Position numbers and translations under genes: made by a program. A stretch of 64,000 nt of DNA, from positions 1 to 64,000 of the forward strand of contig JAMKCH010058324.1 of NCBI GenBank assembly GCA_023653785.1. The letters are read 5' to 3'. The notes below the pieces were generated by a model that worked only from the letters and a program-made list of their open reading frames with translations, searched no databases and was not told the DNA's origin. Origin of the DNA: Ophioderma brevispina (Eukaryota; Echinodermata; Ophiuroidea; Amphilepidida; Ophiodermatidae). This document shows positions 22,691-35,119 of the stretch, piece by piece. The first letter of the stretch is position 1. The number at the start of each line of letters is the position of its first letter.

Positions 22691-24544
22691 ACGGTTCTCT
22701 GCGACTACCTTCTATATAATATAAAGGACTCACAAAAAAGACTAGTAAACAATCCATGAGATTCATTGGCAAGGTGCTTTAAAAGGGTACCTCTGACACT
22801 TTATATACGATACGCGTACTACATTAAACGAATTATTTTTCTCATTTTAGAGCAAAGATGCGTGTATTAACTTAGGTGGAATTGAATGGTGACTTTGAGT
22901 GAAGGCGCCACTTGTTCTGAATGCGTGAACATATTATATTAAATAGCCGGAAAAACCTCTGCTTGTAGCATATCTGAGGTCAGTTTCACTCGCACATTTG
23001 TGACAGCAAACTGCTCAATTACACATTTTTCATACCTTGTTATTTAATAGAAAGGCATCTTAAGTTGGCTCCCGACAGTTTCAAGCAAAGTCCACGGTCA
23101 ACCCTCATGCGATTTTAAATTCACTTCTAACGTTTCACTTTTCAATAATGATGGCAGACACTTCAATTCCTGGGGATTTTTAGACCGTTGGCATTGATTT
23201 CTTGTATTTTTTCCACTGGTTTCTTGGCTTTGGTGTTCAATGTCTCCGTCATTATAATCATTGCTTCTCACGCCAGCACGTCGAACTCAAACGATGTCGT
23301 AAATCACCGTTAGGCATTGGCAGACCTTGGTACGTGTTTGTTTGCATTGTGGGATCCAAAAACCGACAACATGTATTTATATTACAATTGGAGCCCGGAT
23401 AAATTCTATTCTACTAGTTTCTGTTTCGAGTGTTTTTGCTATACTGTGGATCGTTTACATTGCATTAAGAGGAGCTCCATTACAGCACCACCACCATGAT
23501 CACCACCCTCGAGTTTTGGCGGCTTGTTTCATGATTTTGGCTGTTAAGTTTTCGCAGTATGTACATTACCATATTTTTCTTTCCAAGGCTCATCATGCTA
23601 TTGCGTATTTTCTTCAGCCCCAATTTAGTTGTTTTAAGCAGGCTCATTTCTACATCATTGATCTTATCTTCTGGTTTTCTTCTCATTGAAGAATCCGCCC
23701 TATTGGGAAATCTTAGTCAGCATCATCCATATACGCCATCGCCAAGTCGCAACTCGTAACTACCTTCATTTCATTCTGTTTTCTACTTCATTTGTGGATT
23801 GCCTAATGGTTGTACTTACTAATAGAATACGTAAAAGACAATGAATCCCTGGGACACATTCTGGATCGCTTCTTCCTTTCTCCTTCTCTCTGACAATTCT
23901 AAATTCTGCAATAAATCCGATCGTTTTTTCTCTGGCGCTTCAGAAGCAAGACGTCTTAGCCAGGAGACTGGCCATTTTTTTTTTTTTTTTTTTTTGGTTC
24001 GCAAGTACTGTGTTGGTGTACAAAAGAATTCAACATCTTGGGGAATAGAACTGGTATTGTATTCCCCTTAGTTTCAGATAACAAAAATTGTTCTCAGGTA
24101 CACTGATATTGCTGTGACACTATATAACATTTTAGAAAGAAAAACTTGTACATTACTTTAAGACACAATTTTACACGAAATAAAGTATAATCGACTATGA
24201 AAACAATGCTATTGCGTCTTTTCAAATCTGCAAAAAAAATGAATTAATTTCGTGGACACACTATTCTTTAAAACGTGGATTTTCGTTGAAAGGGCACTAC
24301 ATTATCCTTGTCTCGACCCCACTACTCACCTCATTGAAACTGAGACTTTTGGTATCATTCGAACCTGTATTGTCTCATCTCACTGCAAAATATTTTGCTG
24401 ACTCTTTCCCTATCACAGTCGAACAAGTCATCAATGAAATTTGTTTCCATTTGCTGCAATGAAGGCAAATGGTTAGATATCATCTTGTTAAGCTACTTAA
24501 ATATGGTGTGAACAAATATTCTATTCTATGAGAGCGCTGTTGTT
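22691..24544. other. Unassigned sequence
   Basis: AT-rich with a poly-T run of about 20 bases at 23,976-23,995. Overlapping frames up to 120 codons (23,327-23,689, +) look accidental: they occur in two frames at once and one reads through a CACCACCACCATGATCACCA stretch giving a histidine run. Confidence 0.35.
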
Positions 24545-24830
24545 CCCAGGGATAAGTAGGACTCGTGAGCGTGGTTGTGATGTTCCCGTGGCCAACGTGT
24601 AGTGTCCCTGGCAAGACACTTTTATCTCGCTTGTCTCACTTCACCCAGGTGTTAAATGTGGGACTGTTGGGGTAGTCCATCCTCTCCGTCCCGGTATAAT
24701 TGGATGCCAAAATCTTTTCATTATTTTGAAAATGTGATTTACCTAGTGACAGCGGATAAATGTAAAGCGCTTTGAGACCTTAATGTATAGAAGCGCTATA
24801 TAACTAACTGCATTCATTTATTTTATTTAT
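24545..24830 (+). mobile_element. SINE or LINE tail with TAAAGCGCTTTGAGAC signature
   Basis: The block GGCAAGACACTTTTATCTCG...CACCCAGGTG...TGTAAAGCGCTTTGAGACCT...GAAGCGCTATATAACTAACT, ending in TTTATTTTATTTATT, is a layout I recognise from SINE tails widespread in fish and marine invertebrates. The head is poorly preserved and no clear pol III boxes were found, so the element may be truncated. It lies just upstream of a broken reverse transcriptase but need not be part of it. Confidence 0.6.
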
Positions 24831-24879
24831 TTCTATGTATATTTTTAATATTCTCTCCAACAAGGATTATATCCAAATG

Positions 24880-26217
24880 AAAAGTAGCTGCGTGTGCAGC
24901 CAACTTTATAAAGGCGGGGATCATGATCACTGACCATTAATAGACCAATCTCTATTTTACCCGGTGTGTTCTAAAATACCTGAAAAATTGTACCACCAAT
25001 TTCAAGAGTTATTACTATCAACAATATGTTGTACAGTTGTCAGTCGGATTTAGAAAACGCACCTCGACGAACACGGCACTTCTAAAAAATAAATAACGAG
25101 ATTGATAAAGGAAACTATGTTGTGCAGTTTTTCGTTGATCTTACACTTACTCCGAAGAAATTGTAGTCCATGGGTTATACGGCACTGAAAATAATGGGGT
25201 TTCATTTCATACTTGTCCGAACGTACACAGCATGTTATGATTATAAAACCCTTTTCCAAGTTAATTATCATTTTCATCAGGGGTTCCCTCGGGTCCCCCT
25301 ATTCTTATTATTTATTAAGAGTTTGCCAGGTAAACCACACCCTGAAATACGCAACTGTGGATATTTTACGCAGGTGATACCCTAATTTATGTTGTGGACA
25401 AAATTTTCATGTAATTGGAAAAATGCCCTGAATGAAGACTCAAGACCTCAATTTTGCTAATGAGAACCACATGAAGCAAATGTAATAGACAAAGGTTCTG
25501 TTATTGGTCCAAATTTTCCAAAACCAACCTCACTAATCATATAATGTATCATTGACGATATCGAGATTGAAAATGTTTCATCATTTAAATAACCTGTGAT
25601 GGTTTGGTATCTTAAAATGGAAGATCAATTTAAAGAGCGTTTTGTAACAAAGTATGTACAAATTATTGAAGAGAAGGTTTAAACCATTCGTTCCTAGACA
25701 CTCTTTGATTCCACAATTGATAACACACATGGTCCGACCACACTTTTGGATTATCCATCACTGTATAGAACAGCTGTGGTGAGACTCCTATGTCATAAAC
25801 TTCAAAAATGGCAAAATATGACAATGATAGTTATTTTGGGTGCCCCCTTTAGAACACACATCAAAAGATATGCTCCAGGCATTGGGTTTCATGAGTATTA
25901 GAGATCGTATAACCTACGCAAATGGCTGTATGATGTATAAGATTATTAATAATATGGCATCAAGTTACTTCGACAATAACTTCCAACATCTTAATGACTT
26001 CTATAAAGTAAGCACAAGGAACAGTAGGTCCGGTCAACTGTTTGTTCCAATGTATAAGACTAATTATGGTAAAAATTCATTTCTATGTAAAGGCGCAGTC
26101 AATTGGAATGCTATATCCCAAGATATTCGCAAGATGCCATCCAAGATAGGCGTTCAATATGGCAGCAAAGGGTGTCAATCAGTAAAGATAAAGGTCAGTA
26201 CTTCATTCACGCTGTAG
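24880..26217 (+). pseudogene. Decayed non-LTR retrotransposon RT (jockey/CR1-like)
   Basis: Successive blocks in shifting frames match a reverse transcriptase. SGFRKRTSTNTAL-type residues appear near 25,040-25,085 and DKGNYVVQFFVDL near 25,105-25,145. PLFLLFIKSLPG lies at 25,290-25,330. A YAGDTLIYVVD box near 25,368-25,400 stands where YADD is expected, with the first catalytic aspartate position read as glycine. The best open segment (25,840-26,217, 125 codons) is the post-RT C-terminal region, with LGFMSIRDRITYANGCMMYK, then SGQLFVPM and NWNAISQDIRK. At least four frameshifts and several stops separate the blocks. No endonuclease is visible upstream, which suggests 5' truncation. Clade assignment is tentative. 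Confidence 0.75.
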
Positions 26218-27373
26218 GCTAAAGATATATATTTTTTAGTTGGATTACCGCTTCCAAAATCCAAGTAAGGCTATCTTAAGTGTCATTGAGTCGTTATTCA
26301 TAACAAATCCCAATATGGATGCCAATGGACGCCCCAAACCTACCAAAAACAAAGAAACATATATCTCTAGACTATTAGTGATTGAATTTTTCGCCGCTTA
26401 GTAAGTGCCATTTTCAGCCATATTGGCTACTCATCTTGGATGGCATCTTACATGTATCGATTCCTCTGATTACCTAATGATGTGTACATTGATCGTATTG
26501 ACTTACAGGGATAAGCACAAAGACCGCAGTACTAGGCTAGACACAGCTATCAATTATAGCAATCTTAGAGTAGCCATTTTGGATCCTATAATGAAGGATT
26601 TATAATCACATTTTTAAACATTATTCTTATGGTTCTAATTACTTTCTTGACTGCCAAAACACCAGAATAGATACCAAATTACCGAACAGCAGTTAAAAGT
26701 AGATCACGATCAGGCACTTTATTGTATTGACGGCCATATTTATTTCATTGATTACGTGGCGTGGTTACAAAATTATATGTTAATTGGTCATAATGAATGT
26801 TTTAACAAGACAGGCTGAAAAATTACAACAATTGAGTGAACAAGAGATGAATGTTTTGTGTTTTGGTGGCCATTTTGATTTTTTGCGTTTCTACAAAAAT
26901 GCTCAAGGTTGCTCGTCTGGCATCCATCGGATTTAGAATCAGCATAAAAAACTGGTCTAGAAACAGTTGAAAAACATTATATATCTAATAAAACAAGGTT
27001 GATATTAGTTATCAATGAATCTGTAGCCTGGACTATTAATATCTGGTGGTAAACATTAGTCCCAGATTCATTAGTTCACCCATGAAGGAATGTTACGGCT
27101 ATTAAACCTTTTTTTTCGATCGAGCTATACAGATTGATTCATAAAGATTAAAAAAGTTTACTTATTTTGTCGTGGTTTAGTAAAAATCTGTAAAGTAATA
27201 TATTAATGCAGAGAGAAATTTCTGAAGGTCTAAATTGAAAAAAAAAATAATTTGCACATGCCAAATCCAAATTATACTCATTTTAATAAAATCAACCATT
27301 TTCCTGACTGTACACATAGGTAACTTGCATCCGTTTCTATTCACGCAAAATCAATAAGGCGTGAACAAGACAC
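26218..27373. other. Unassigned AT-rich sequence
   Basis: Contains scattered GGCCATTTTGA and GCCATATTGGC segments related to the dispersed repeat. No coding frame is convincing. Confidence 0.35.
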
Positions 27374-27727
27374 CTCCATTGGTTTGCAACTTTCATTGTC
27401 AAAATGAAAGGTCGGCTTTCATACTCATACTCAAGAACCAGAAATCAAACGATAATTAAGTTCATCTTTCTATCCATCAAGCAGTCCAATATAGCTATTT
27501 TTCATCGCAAACTGTTTCTGCAATTATGTTTAGAAGTGCAAATCATGAAATGAAGTGATTCTTCTAAGAGAAGTCCACAAAGAGGAAACAGTGCAGAGAT
27601 TCGCGAGATTCAAAATTCGATATAATTTAAAAGTTGTCAACATTTAAAATTGAGCTCTTTTTTGAGTGTGAGTATAAATGTAAAACTTTCACTTTGGTAA
27701 TGAAAGTTGACTTGCGAACCAATGGTT
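27374..27727. repeat. Imperfect inverted repeat next to the LTR element
   Basis: CCATTGGTTTGCAACTTTCA at 27,374 and the following TTTCATACTCATACTCAAGA pair with TTGAGTGTGAGTATAAATG... and ...TGAAAGTTGACTTGCGAACC, ending in AATGG at 27,725. Arms are about 60-65 bases with a loop of about 230. It ends about 10 bases before the LTR, so the retrotransposon appears to have landed in or beside a small fold-back element. Confidence 0.6.
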
Positions 27728-27737
27728 CGCAAGATTT

Positions 27738-29067
27738 TGCCCTCAGGATGGCCGAGTCTAGCGGGCGTGGGCAAGTAGGGCCAGTGGAAGACCCATTTCT
27801 ATGTTTGGTTGATTGGGTAGGCGAGGCTGGCAGAATGATTGGAAATTGGGCTAATTAATAGGATATTTTAATGATTAAAAAGGACTGGTAGCGCTAAAGT
27901 TGAAACTTAGACTAATTAATTAAAACAAACAATTAACAGAACATCCTTCAGGTCATATCACACTACTTTCTAACATTTATTAACTAATGAGGCGCATACG
28001 AAAAGAAACATAATAATAAAAGAAGAAAGAAAACTATTGCCACACCTCTATCTGTACCAGTTGTGGTTATGAAAGTCAAAGTTGTAGGTGTGTGTGTGTG
28101 TGTGTGTGAACTTTGAAGGTGAGTGAGGGTGTGTGTGTGTGCGTTCATAACAAAACATATTTGGGTGCACCCTGACAAACATACCTGTTACCAGTATAAG
28201 TCCAGAATATAAGTTTACACAGGTCCATTCCATAAAGTAAACACAAGTTAATTGTTGGGCAAATTCGTCCAGCGCTCCAGGTTAAACAGCACGATTGATA
28301 CACAAAGTTATTTCCACAGCATGATGGGTACACAAAGTTATGTTCATTTCGAATCCATTTGTTCCACATATGACGGCTTTATCTCAACACTGTAGTTTTT
28401 GGTTCAACGCTACCACTATCGAACTTTTCCATATTTAATATATGAAGATGGGTTAATCTCTAAAGGAACACTGATCGCCAGGCCTAGACGTGTTGTCCAG
28501 CTAGGGATGCTTGATCAAGTTCTTCTCTTGCTGCCACCGTCGCAAGAGGTCTAAAAAAAACACCCTCACACCTATTTTGTGGTATATATTAGTGGGTAAT
28601 GATGGTATAATGTAGTAAAAATAAAACTGTCAAAATATTCCCAACCCAAAGTTTTCGAGGCATTTATACTGTGTATCCTGGAATGATATTCATGTAGTAC
28701 GTACCGTTTAACCTGAAAGATCAATTGATCAAAACACGCTATACAAATATGGGAAAAAGGAATAAAGTAAAGTGTTATTCATGTTTTTATGGGGACATCT
28801 ATTATTACAACCTTTAACCTATCAGTGCTCGCTCAAAAAGATCTCAGGTTAGGCAGCTCCAACCAATGATATAGTGACCATCTGTTTTAAGTGATTTAGC
28901 AAGGGATTCTCTCAAGAGTAGACTATGATATTGGGCTATGACTGTGACTAGGGGAAAGGGTCAAGAAATTGGTAACAAGGGCCTCTTTTTCTATTATTGT
29001 GAAATGTCTTATGGTACCAGGCTACCCAGTGATTATAGCTCCAATAAATAAATGCAAGTTTGTTACA
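27738..29067 (-). repeat. 3' LTR of the Ty3/gypsy element
   Basis: Partner of 37,083-38,453, with the same TGTAACAAAC start (29,067, minus strand) and GGGCA end (27,738). A (GT)n microsatellite lies near 28,090-28,110. Outside its low end lies an inverted repeat; inside its high end lies the polypurine tract. Confidence 0.93.
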
Positions 29068-29085
29068 CGCCCCTCCCTCTCTAAA
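29068..29085 (-). promoter_or_regulatory. Polypurine tract abutting the 3' LTR
   Basis: On the minus strand AGAGAGGGAGGGGCG runs directly into the TGTAACAAA start of the 3' LTR. Such a tract primes plus-strand DNA synthesis in LTR retrotransposons. Confidence 0.75.
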
Positions 29086-31279
29086 GCGCCTTTGTCCCAG
29101 CGCGTCAGCTCTTCGGATAGCAAAATGGCAGCGTGGTTCCAGGTTACCAGTAATGGGGTACCGTAATATTAATAATATGATGTTCAACACCCCCTTTTGT
29201 ATGAGTTCTAATCTCATTCAAATTGTGCAGTAAAGTAAACCATGGTATTAGTTCATTGTCCTGACACAATAACAGCAATTGCCATGGATTGGTCCACTCC
29301 TGCAAAAAAGGCTACTGCTTACTTTTGTATTAGTCAATTATGGCTTTTAAAATGGTAGCTGCCCTCAAATAAGGCTTGGGCTACCGGTAGTTAAGCACTG
29401 GGGGAGGATGACTCTCTATGTTAATGTTGACAAGTGTTAAAGAGTATTTTTGAATGTGTAATAACTGGTACTTACAGAGGTGGGCTTGGTTAAATAAGTC
29501 ATAATCCAGTAAGTAAATAATTAAGTATAACTGATATTAAACAAAACAAACTCAACAAACAGGGCAAATTAGCAAAAATGAATCTCATTCAAACCATCGC
29601 CATTTTTGAATCGCCCACCCTATCAGCAGCTAGTATACTCAAAATCCGCAGTCCACTTAGTCAAAGTTCAATATCAGCAGCATCATCTCTTCTCCTATCT
29701 CGTTCTTCATGAGCAATCGGTTTTCAACAATGAAAATGACTCGAACATACAGATTGCATGATTGTCGTGAAACTGGCCCTGGATGAGTCAGATCTTACTA
29801 ATAGATACTTGTTTCCCGTATTCCATCTATCCAACCAGGGGTGGCAACTCATGAGCAGCAAGTCATATTTATCTTTATATTTGGTACTTGGCATGCGGAA
29901 CTACTCAGAAGAATTAAACGCGTCTTCAACTTCCATCGCGTTAGTTTTACAATAATATAACCGCATGACCTTCTTTGACTGCCCTGCATAAACCAAATGT
30001 ATTAGTCAAAAATATAAATTGTTTAATAGATGGACTATAATAAACTCGACGCATGACATGAGTTACAAATTTGGGTCTTGCTGGCACTACTTTTCCTTCA
30101 AGTGAGTTAACCGGTGTTGTGGCTAGTCGCGGATGCATTATTCACTCCTCAATGAAGTTGAAGTTCACCTGTGTCTTCGGCTCGATCAATATCACTCTGA
30201 GCGTTTGATAAACAGGCAAATGCTATACCACTACTGGTGGTCTCCGGATAGTGATTGATGTGAAACTCTCACGCCAACTCTATCTAACATCATTAACTAG
30301 TTAGCTAAATATCCCACTTCAGCTATTCAAAAGTACGGTTAGTATAAATACATTAAAATACATAATATGAAAGAGTCATCGAAGCCCCGACGGAGTCGTA
30401 GTTATGGTATGTAATGTCAAAAGTTGGGCAAAATTAATATAGATCCTGATGTTGTCTTCATTTGGAGACTGCTTCCAGTCCGAAGTCCATGGTCACACAG
30501 AACCATCAAATAGCAAGGACAGGACAAACATTTGTGTGACACGTATTAAAACCGTAATTAATGGGTTCTGTCTTTTCTTGGGCTACATACCAATGGTTAA
30601 AATTACGACGGGTTGTGGGTACGTAGTCCCTCTCCTAGCTCTATTTCATTACCACGTGCTTAATCATTCTTGGTGGACGGCTACCTACTAGTGCGCGAAA
30701 CTAAGAGGGTCCCGTTCCATGTTGCACTGCGTACCATTGGAGCTCTTGGCGTCCCCAATCCCTCCAATGGAATCCTTCCGCTACGTATCTACTTCCACCA
30801 TGCTCCACGTATTCTAATCCATCTATTAATAGGTCAGAGGATGCTACGGGATGTTATTAATTTCATATAGATGGGTAAGCGCTCCTTTCCTATAATTACT
30901 ACATTTACATCTGATTAAACTAAGTGAGTAAATCTTGTTAACCATATATTCAAACAGGGCGTTTTCTGCTTCCGCATCGGATTACGCCCGGCTTGTCTGT
31001 TCCGGCTGCGAATTCTGCTTGTCGGTAACCACAAGAAGAGTTCTTAGCCGCGGTTCCTTATTCTTGCCAGCCTGGCTTTAGTCAACGTGGTGTATTAGCA
31101 TTCTCTGTTCCCCCTTATTATTAGAAGGCTGATCTACTACCTTCACTTCAGCGGCAGTATTCCGGACTTCATTCCGTCTTGTCATTGTCTTGGTCTTTCT
31201 CCCTGGGACCTGTTTGCGGTTGACGTGGCAGTTCACATGGATTCGGCTCATCCAGTTGGTCTAGGACTTCCTCTTACCA
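29086..31279 (-). other. 2.2-kb region between integrase and polypurine tract
   Basis: No open frame above 80 codons and no recognisable envelope, chromodomain or other third-ORF motif. Just after the integrase end, minus-strand frames give a charged, lysine-rich tail (about 30,950-31,250) that may be the end of Pol. The rest is unassigned 3' untranslated sequence or degraded insertion. Confidence 0.45.
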
Positions 31280-32400
31280 TCCAAGGGGTGTTAGCTGTGG
31301 TCCTTCATACGGTTTGAGACGGTCTGCATGGACGATATGTGGTTTATGCGAGGGCTGTCTTTGGATTTTGTCACACATCAAGCGAGTTTTCGTACAATAT
31401 GTACGTTGTACGGTCCTTCCCAAGGAAGGTGATGAGCTTCTACAGATACCTGGTCTCCTCGGTGGGTTATGCAACAGACTAAATCCTTAAACTGAAACTC
31501 CCTGATCACGGGCATGTCGGTCATTGTTCCTCTTATGTCTCTGGTGAGACAAGTTCACAGCATGGTCGGACTCGTCGTAAGGCTTCCCTCAGCTTGTCTC
31601 GGAGACCCTCAGCATAATCCGTCACACTCTTTCTCATGTGGGGGGTTCCCTCTACGAATCAGGTTTACTGGACATTTCAGCTCCCTTCCAAACATAAGCA
31701 TATTGGGCTACTCCTGGGGTGGGTTCATGGGACACCAGGATCTGTAGCAAAGCTGAAAGTAAGGGAGATACGGCCTCCCAGTCCGCTTGTCGTTGCAAAG
31801 GCTGGATTCGGTCATTATATTGCATCACCATTGATTCGGTTGAACCCCGTTCAATGGCAAAGCCATCCGACTGGGGTGTAAGGGGTTGTTCTGTCTTCGT
31901 GATGCCACACAGCCTACATGCCTCTGACAACTTTGCTCTCAAAGTTTCGTCCCTGGTCACGTGGAGTTCATTGGAAAAACCCATATTTCGGAAAAAGGAA
32001 TTCTTACCAGGCGTTGTCAGCAACAGTCTCTGCTGTCTGGTCCGGGCGATGGGGTAGGGCGGTGAGGCCTCGGACAAAAACTTGGTGAAATAATCTCCAA
32101 CCACAAGAATATAAATATTCCCATACTCTGTTTCTGGCAAGGGTCCAACTATATATCCAGTCGCACACCTCTCCAATGGGCCACCAACTTTGTATGGCGT
32201 CCGTAATTTCGCCTTGGGGGCTTTTTCGCTGGATTCTTCCTCTTGGCACAGGTGGTGCACTTTCGCACAAATGACCTAATGTCGGCCGTTCATCACCAGC
32301 CCCGTAGTATTCGGTAATTTGACTTTCCCAGAGTTTTAGAAACTCCCATGTGGCCAGCAGCCAGTATGGTGTCATGAGCTCACTCAGTACAATTGAGCGC
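31280..32400 (-). pseudogene. pol: Ty3/gypsy integrase
   Basis: The zinc-binding end is seen as KCTTCAKRKNP at about 32,232-32,270. The catalytic core follows in an open segment of 202 codons (31,652-32,260), with IVGPLPETEYGNIYILVVGD and further on TPQSDG, the usual element before the glutamate region. The C-terminal part at 31,274-31,474 contains KIQRQPSHKPHIVHADRLKPY, typical of the chromovirus-like or GPY/F-type tail of Ty3 integrases. Integrase joins element DNA into chromosomes. Frameshifts occur within the core. Confidence 0.85.
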
Positions 32401-32689
32401 AAGTCTTGAGGTAGAATCGTTCAAAACCAATCTGTGATTTTGGTATTCAGGCTTTCCCAGCGTCGTCGTCAGTATAACCTCCTTTGACATCTAACAAAAT
32501 CCATTGGGCCCAAAAGGTCTTGAGAGAGGAATTTGGAAATGCCTCCCATGGGGCGCCTTGGTCACCTTGCTCCTTCAACCTTAAGATCTCTGCCATTGGA
32601 TCATCCTTTCAGTTGATGTTCCTATATTCTTCAAGTCTATTCTGCTTACAACAAATGGAATTATGTTGACCGAGTTCCATGAGGCAAGT

Positions 32690-33249
32690 TACTTGGTCAC
32701 ATCTGACTGATTGGGGGGATTTTTCCTGGTCACAGCATGTTCATCAGATTTATGCCCATCTGTACCACACCCTGCTCCATGCCGTTTACACTGTTACATG
32801 ACGACGAGACAAGCATCTGCATTCCCGTGAACCTTCCCTGACGCGATGCACAATATGGTAGTCATATGTGAAGGGGGGGAAAAAGAATCTCAATCCACCT
32901 GGCCAGCTGCCCTGAGGATCCTTTGAAATTTGTCAACCAGGTCAATGACCCGTGATCTGTTATGACAGTAAACTTTACGCCCATACAAATTATTGTTATG
33001 AAGTGTTGGACATTAGTCACCACAGCACAGAGTTCCTTGCGGGTAGCACAGTAATCGTGTTGGGCTACTCAAAAACTGACTTGAATAGGCAATGACCCTG
33101 GGTCGCCCATCTTGCATTTGTGATAAACACTGCCACAATGCATATTGACTTGCATCAGTGTCTAATATGTAGGTCACCTTCATGAAGAGGATAAGCCAGA
33201 TAGGGAGAACCGATCAGTCGTTTCTGAGTTCAGTAAAGGCAGCTTCAGC
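32690..33249 (-). pseudogene. pol: Ty3/gypsy RNase H domain
   Basis: Just downstream of RT on the minus strand, around 33,100-33,190, reads ILDTDASQYALWQCLSQMQD then RVIAYSSQFLSSP. The DTDAS/DASQYALG-type start is the first catalytic aspartate region of Ty3-type RNase H. Further blocks (NNNLYGRK, then FTYDYHIVHR) follow with frameshifts to about 32,830. The domain degrades the RNA strand of RNA-DNA hybrids. Confidence 0.8.
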
Positions 33250-34020
33250 TTTGGCAGTCCACTTGAATTTGATGTTCTTGCGGTGTCAACTCATGGAGGG
33301 GTTTTGCGATCTCTGCCGAAGGCATTTGACATATTTTCTGTAGTACGATGCGAGTCAAACGAAGCTCCTGACCTCTTTCACACTTGTGGAGTTGGCCACT
33401 TCTTCTACCCTTTGCTCTTTCAGGATTCGTTGAGGAAACCTTCACTGGAAAACTATGTGCCCCAGGTACGTCACTGACCTCTGAAAAAGGTCCAATCCCA
33501 GCTCCACGCAACGGTCAAACAACTACATCGCAAAACGTGGATTCCTCTTCAGAGAATTGAGCAAAGACAATATGCATCCAGGTAGAGGAGTAGATCTTCC
33601 AATGGAATCCAGAAAGCCGACCTTTTCCATTAAACATTCAATTGATTGGATGGTGTTTGGCGTTGCATAAGACGAAGGGCATGAAATTCCACTGGTATTG
33701 ACATCTATAACGACAAAATGCGAATTCTTCTTAGCTTCATCAGTTCAAAGCCCACTGCCAGTACCCTGTAGCCAAGTCTAGAGTTGAAAACCACTTAGCA
33801 CCTCCCACAAAGCTGACATGACTCCATCAATTCTAGGTAAAGGGAACGCATCTTTGATTGTACAGGCATTGAACTTTCGATAATCGACACAGGAAAAACG
33901 CTGGGAACCATCTTCTTTTCACGAGAACCAACTGGAGATGCCCAAGGACCACTCCAGGGCGCTCAATGATCCATTGATGTCGTGAATTGCTCGTCTAAGT
34001 TCTTTCTGCTGGTTGAAAAG
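33250..34020 (-). pseudogene. pol: Ty3/gypsy reverse transcriptase
   Basis: Minus-strand blocks in changing frames include KEDGSQRF and CVDYRKFNACTIKDAFPLPRI (about 33,825-33,925), a FSTLDLATGYWQ-type block near 33,770-33,800, and the connection SVTYLGHIV and YYRKYVKCL near 33,350-33,460. The catalytic Y-x-D-D box near 33,570-33,580 is interrupted by one extra base, so the frame is lost there. RT copies element RNA into DNA. Several other one-base shifts occur between blocks, more than stop codons, which is notable when judging whether the breaks are real. Confidence 0.85.
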
Positions 34021-34679
34021 GTGCTCGTCGTGCATGTTGTTAATAGGGTGAGAAACCAGGTGTTAATATCAGTTTCCCACATCGGTATGCCCCTGGTCTT
34101 CTGCACCAGAAAGAAAAAGAACATCTTGGTATGACACTAACAGTTCAATGACGTCATGTGGTCAACTGGGGAGGAAGGGAGATGGGTGGTGCATCCTGGA
34201 AATAAGTTCTTGCAGGTGATCTGGCACATTCGGCGTATCAATATCAGTATATCAGGTAGGTTGATCTAAAAAGGGGCTCCAATTCTATATCAGTTCCTTC
34301 GATTTGGACTTGATCTTTCCGACAGTGGGTCCCACCTTTCAGAATGCAATCATGTGCTCCGGTGTTAAGAACTCTAACAGGCCACACCTGGGCTTCAGCG
34401 CTCACCAATGCAGGTGCAATTCTAGTTGTTTATCGACAATTGTAGAAGGCTCGATCCAAGCTAGGCCCAGTCAACTTTTCATTGGAGAGGTCTTCCCTTA
34501 ATGGCCTTGTACTAAAGCTTCATAATCCAGGGGGATACGGATGCTTTTCCTTCACCACATCCTCGCAAGGAAAACAGTTGTTCTGCGTTAGCTCCTGGTA
34601 TCATCTCTCCAAACACAAACAACCTGGACCCATGGACATCAATCTCATTGCTTTGGCTATGCCTTCAGGAAATCCATTC

Positions 34680-35090
34680 CTAAGATTCCCGGTGTTGAAT
34701 CTTGGAACTACTATTGGCAGACAGAGACATGCTGGTCCAATCCGCAATTCCATCTTGCGCACACCTAGGGTTAGGGACTGGTGTTCCGTCTGCTTGGTAT
34801 ACTTTCAAATCTTTAGATAATTTGGGTCTCCTTGACTTGGGGCTTACAATGAAAACTTTCCGTGGAGATACAGTTGTCTTTTTGATTCCCGAGTCCACTA
34901 GAAATTTCACATCTAACCCCCGCACCGCACCTCTCCATTTACGGACGGAAAGATAGATGCAATTGCCATGAGTAAGGTTGTTGATAATTTTCTTGCCCCC
35001 GCTCGTTTTATGGCCGTTCCCGGGCCGTGATGGTTCGGCCATGCTTCGTGCCCTGCAGTGATGGACTTCCCCAACAACTGTTGGGGACAT
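34680..35090 (-). pseudogene. pro: Ty3/gypsy aspartic protease region
   Basis: One open segment of 136 codons carries the retropepsin active-site triplet as FLVDSG (plus-strand position about 34,888-34,905), where most relatives have D-T-G or D-S-G; both forms are functional in the family. It is followed by hydrophobic and lysine-rich sequence with KDLKVYQADGTPVPN. The protease cuts the Gag-Pol polyprotein. It lies directly after the zinc knuckle and before RT, the normal order, and a frameshift separates it from the knuckle. Confidence 0.8.
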
Positions 35091-35119
35091 TGCCTCTCAG
35101 ATGCCCAGCTCCCCACCAA

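Noticed and set aside
23327..23689. 120-codon frame with a histidine run
   Set aside because: The histidines come from a CACCACCACCATGATCACCA stretch; two other overlapping frames are equally long and no motif is present.
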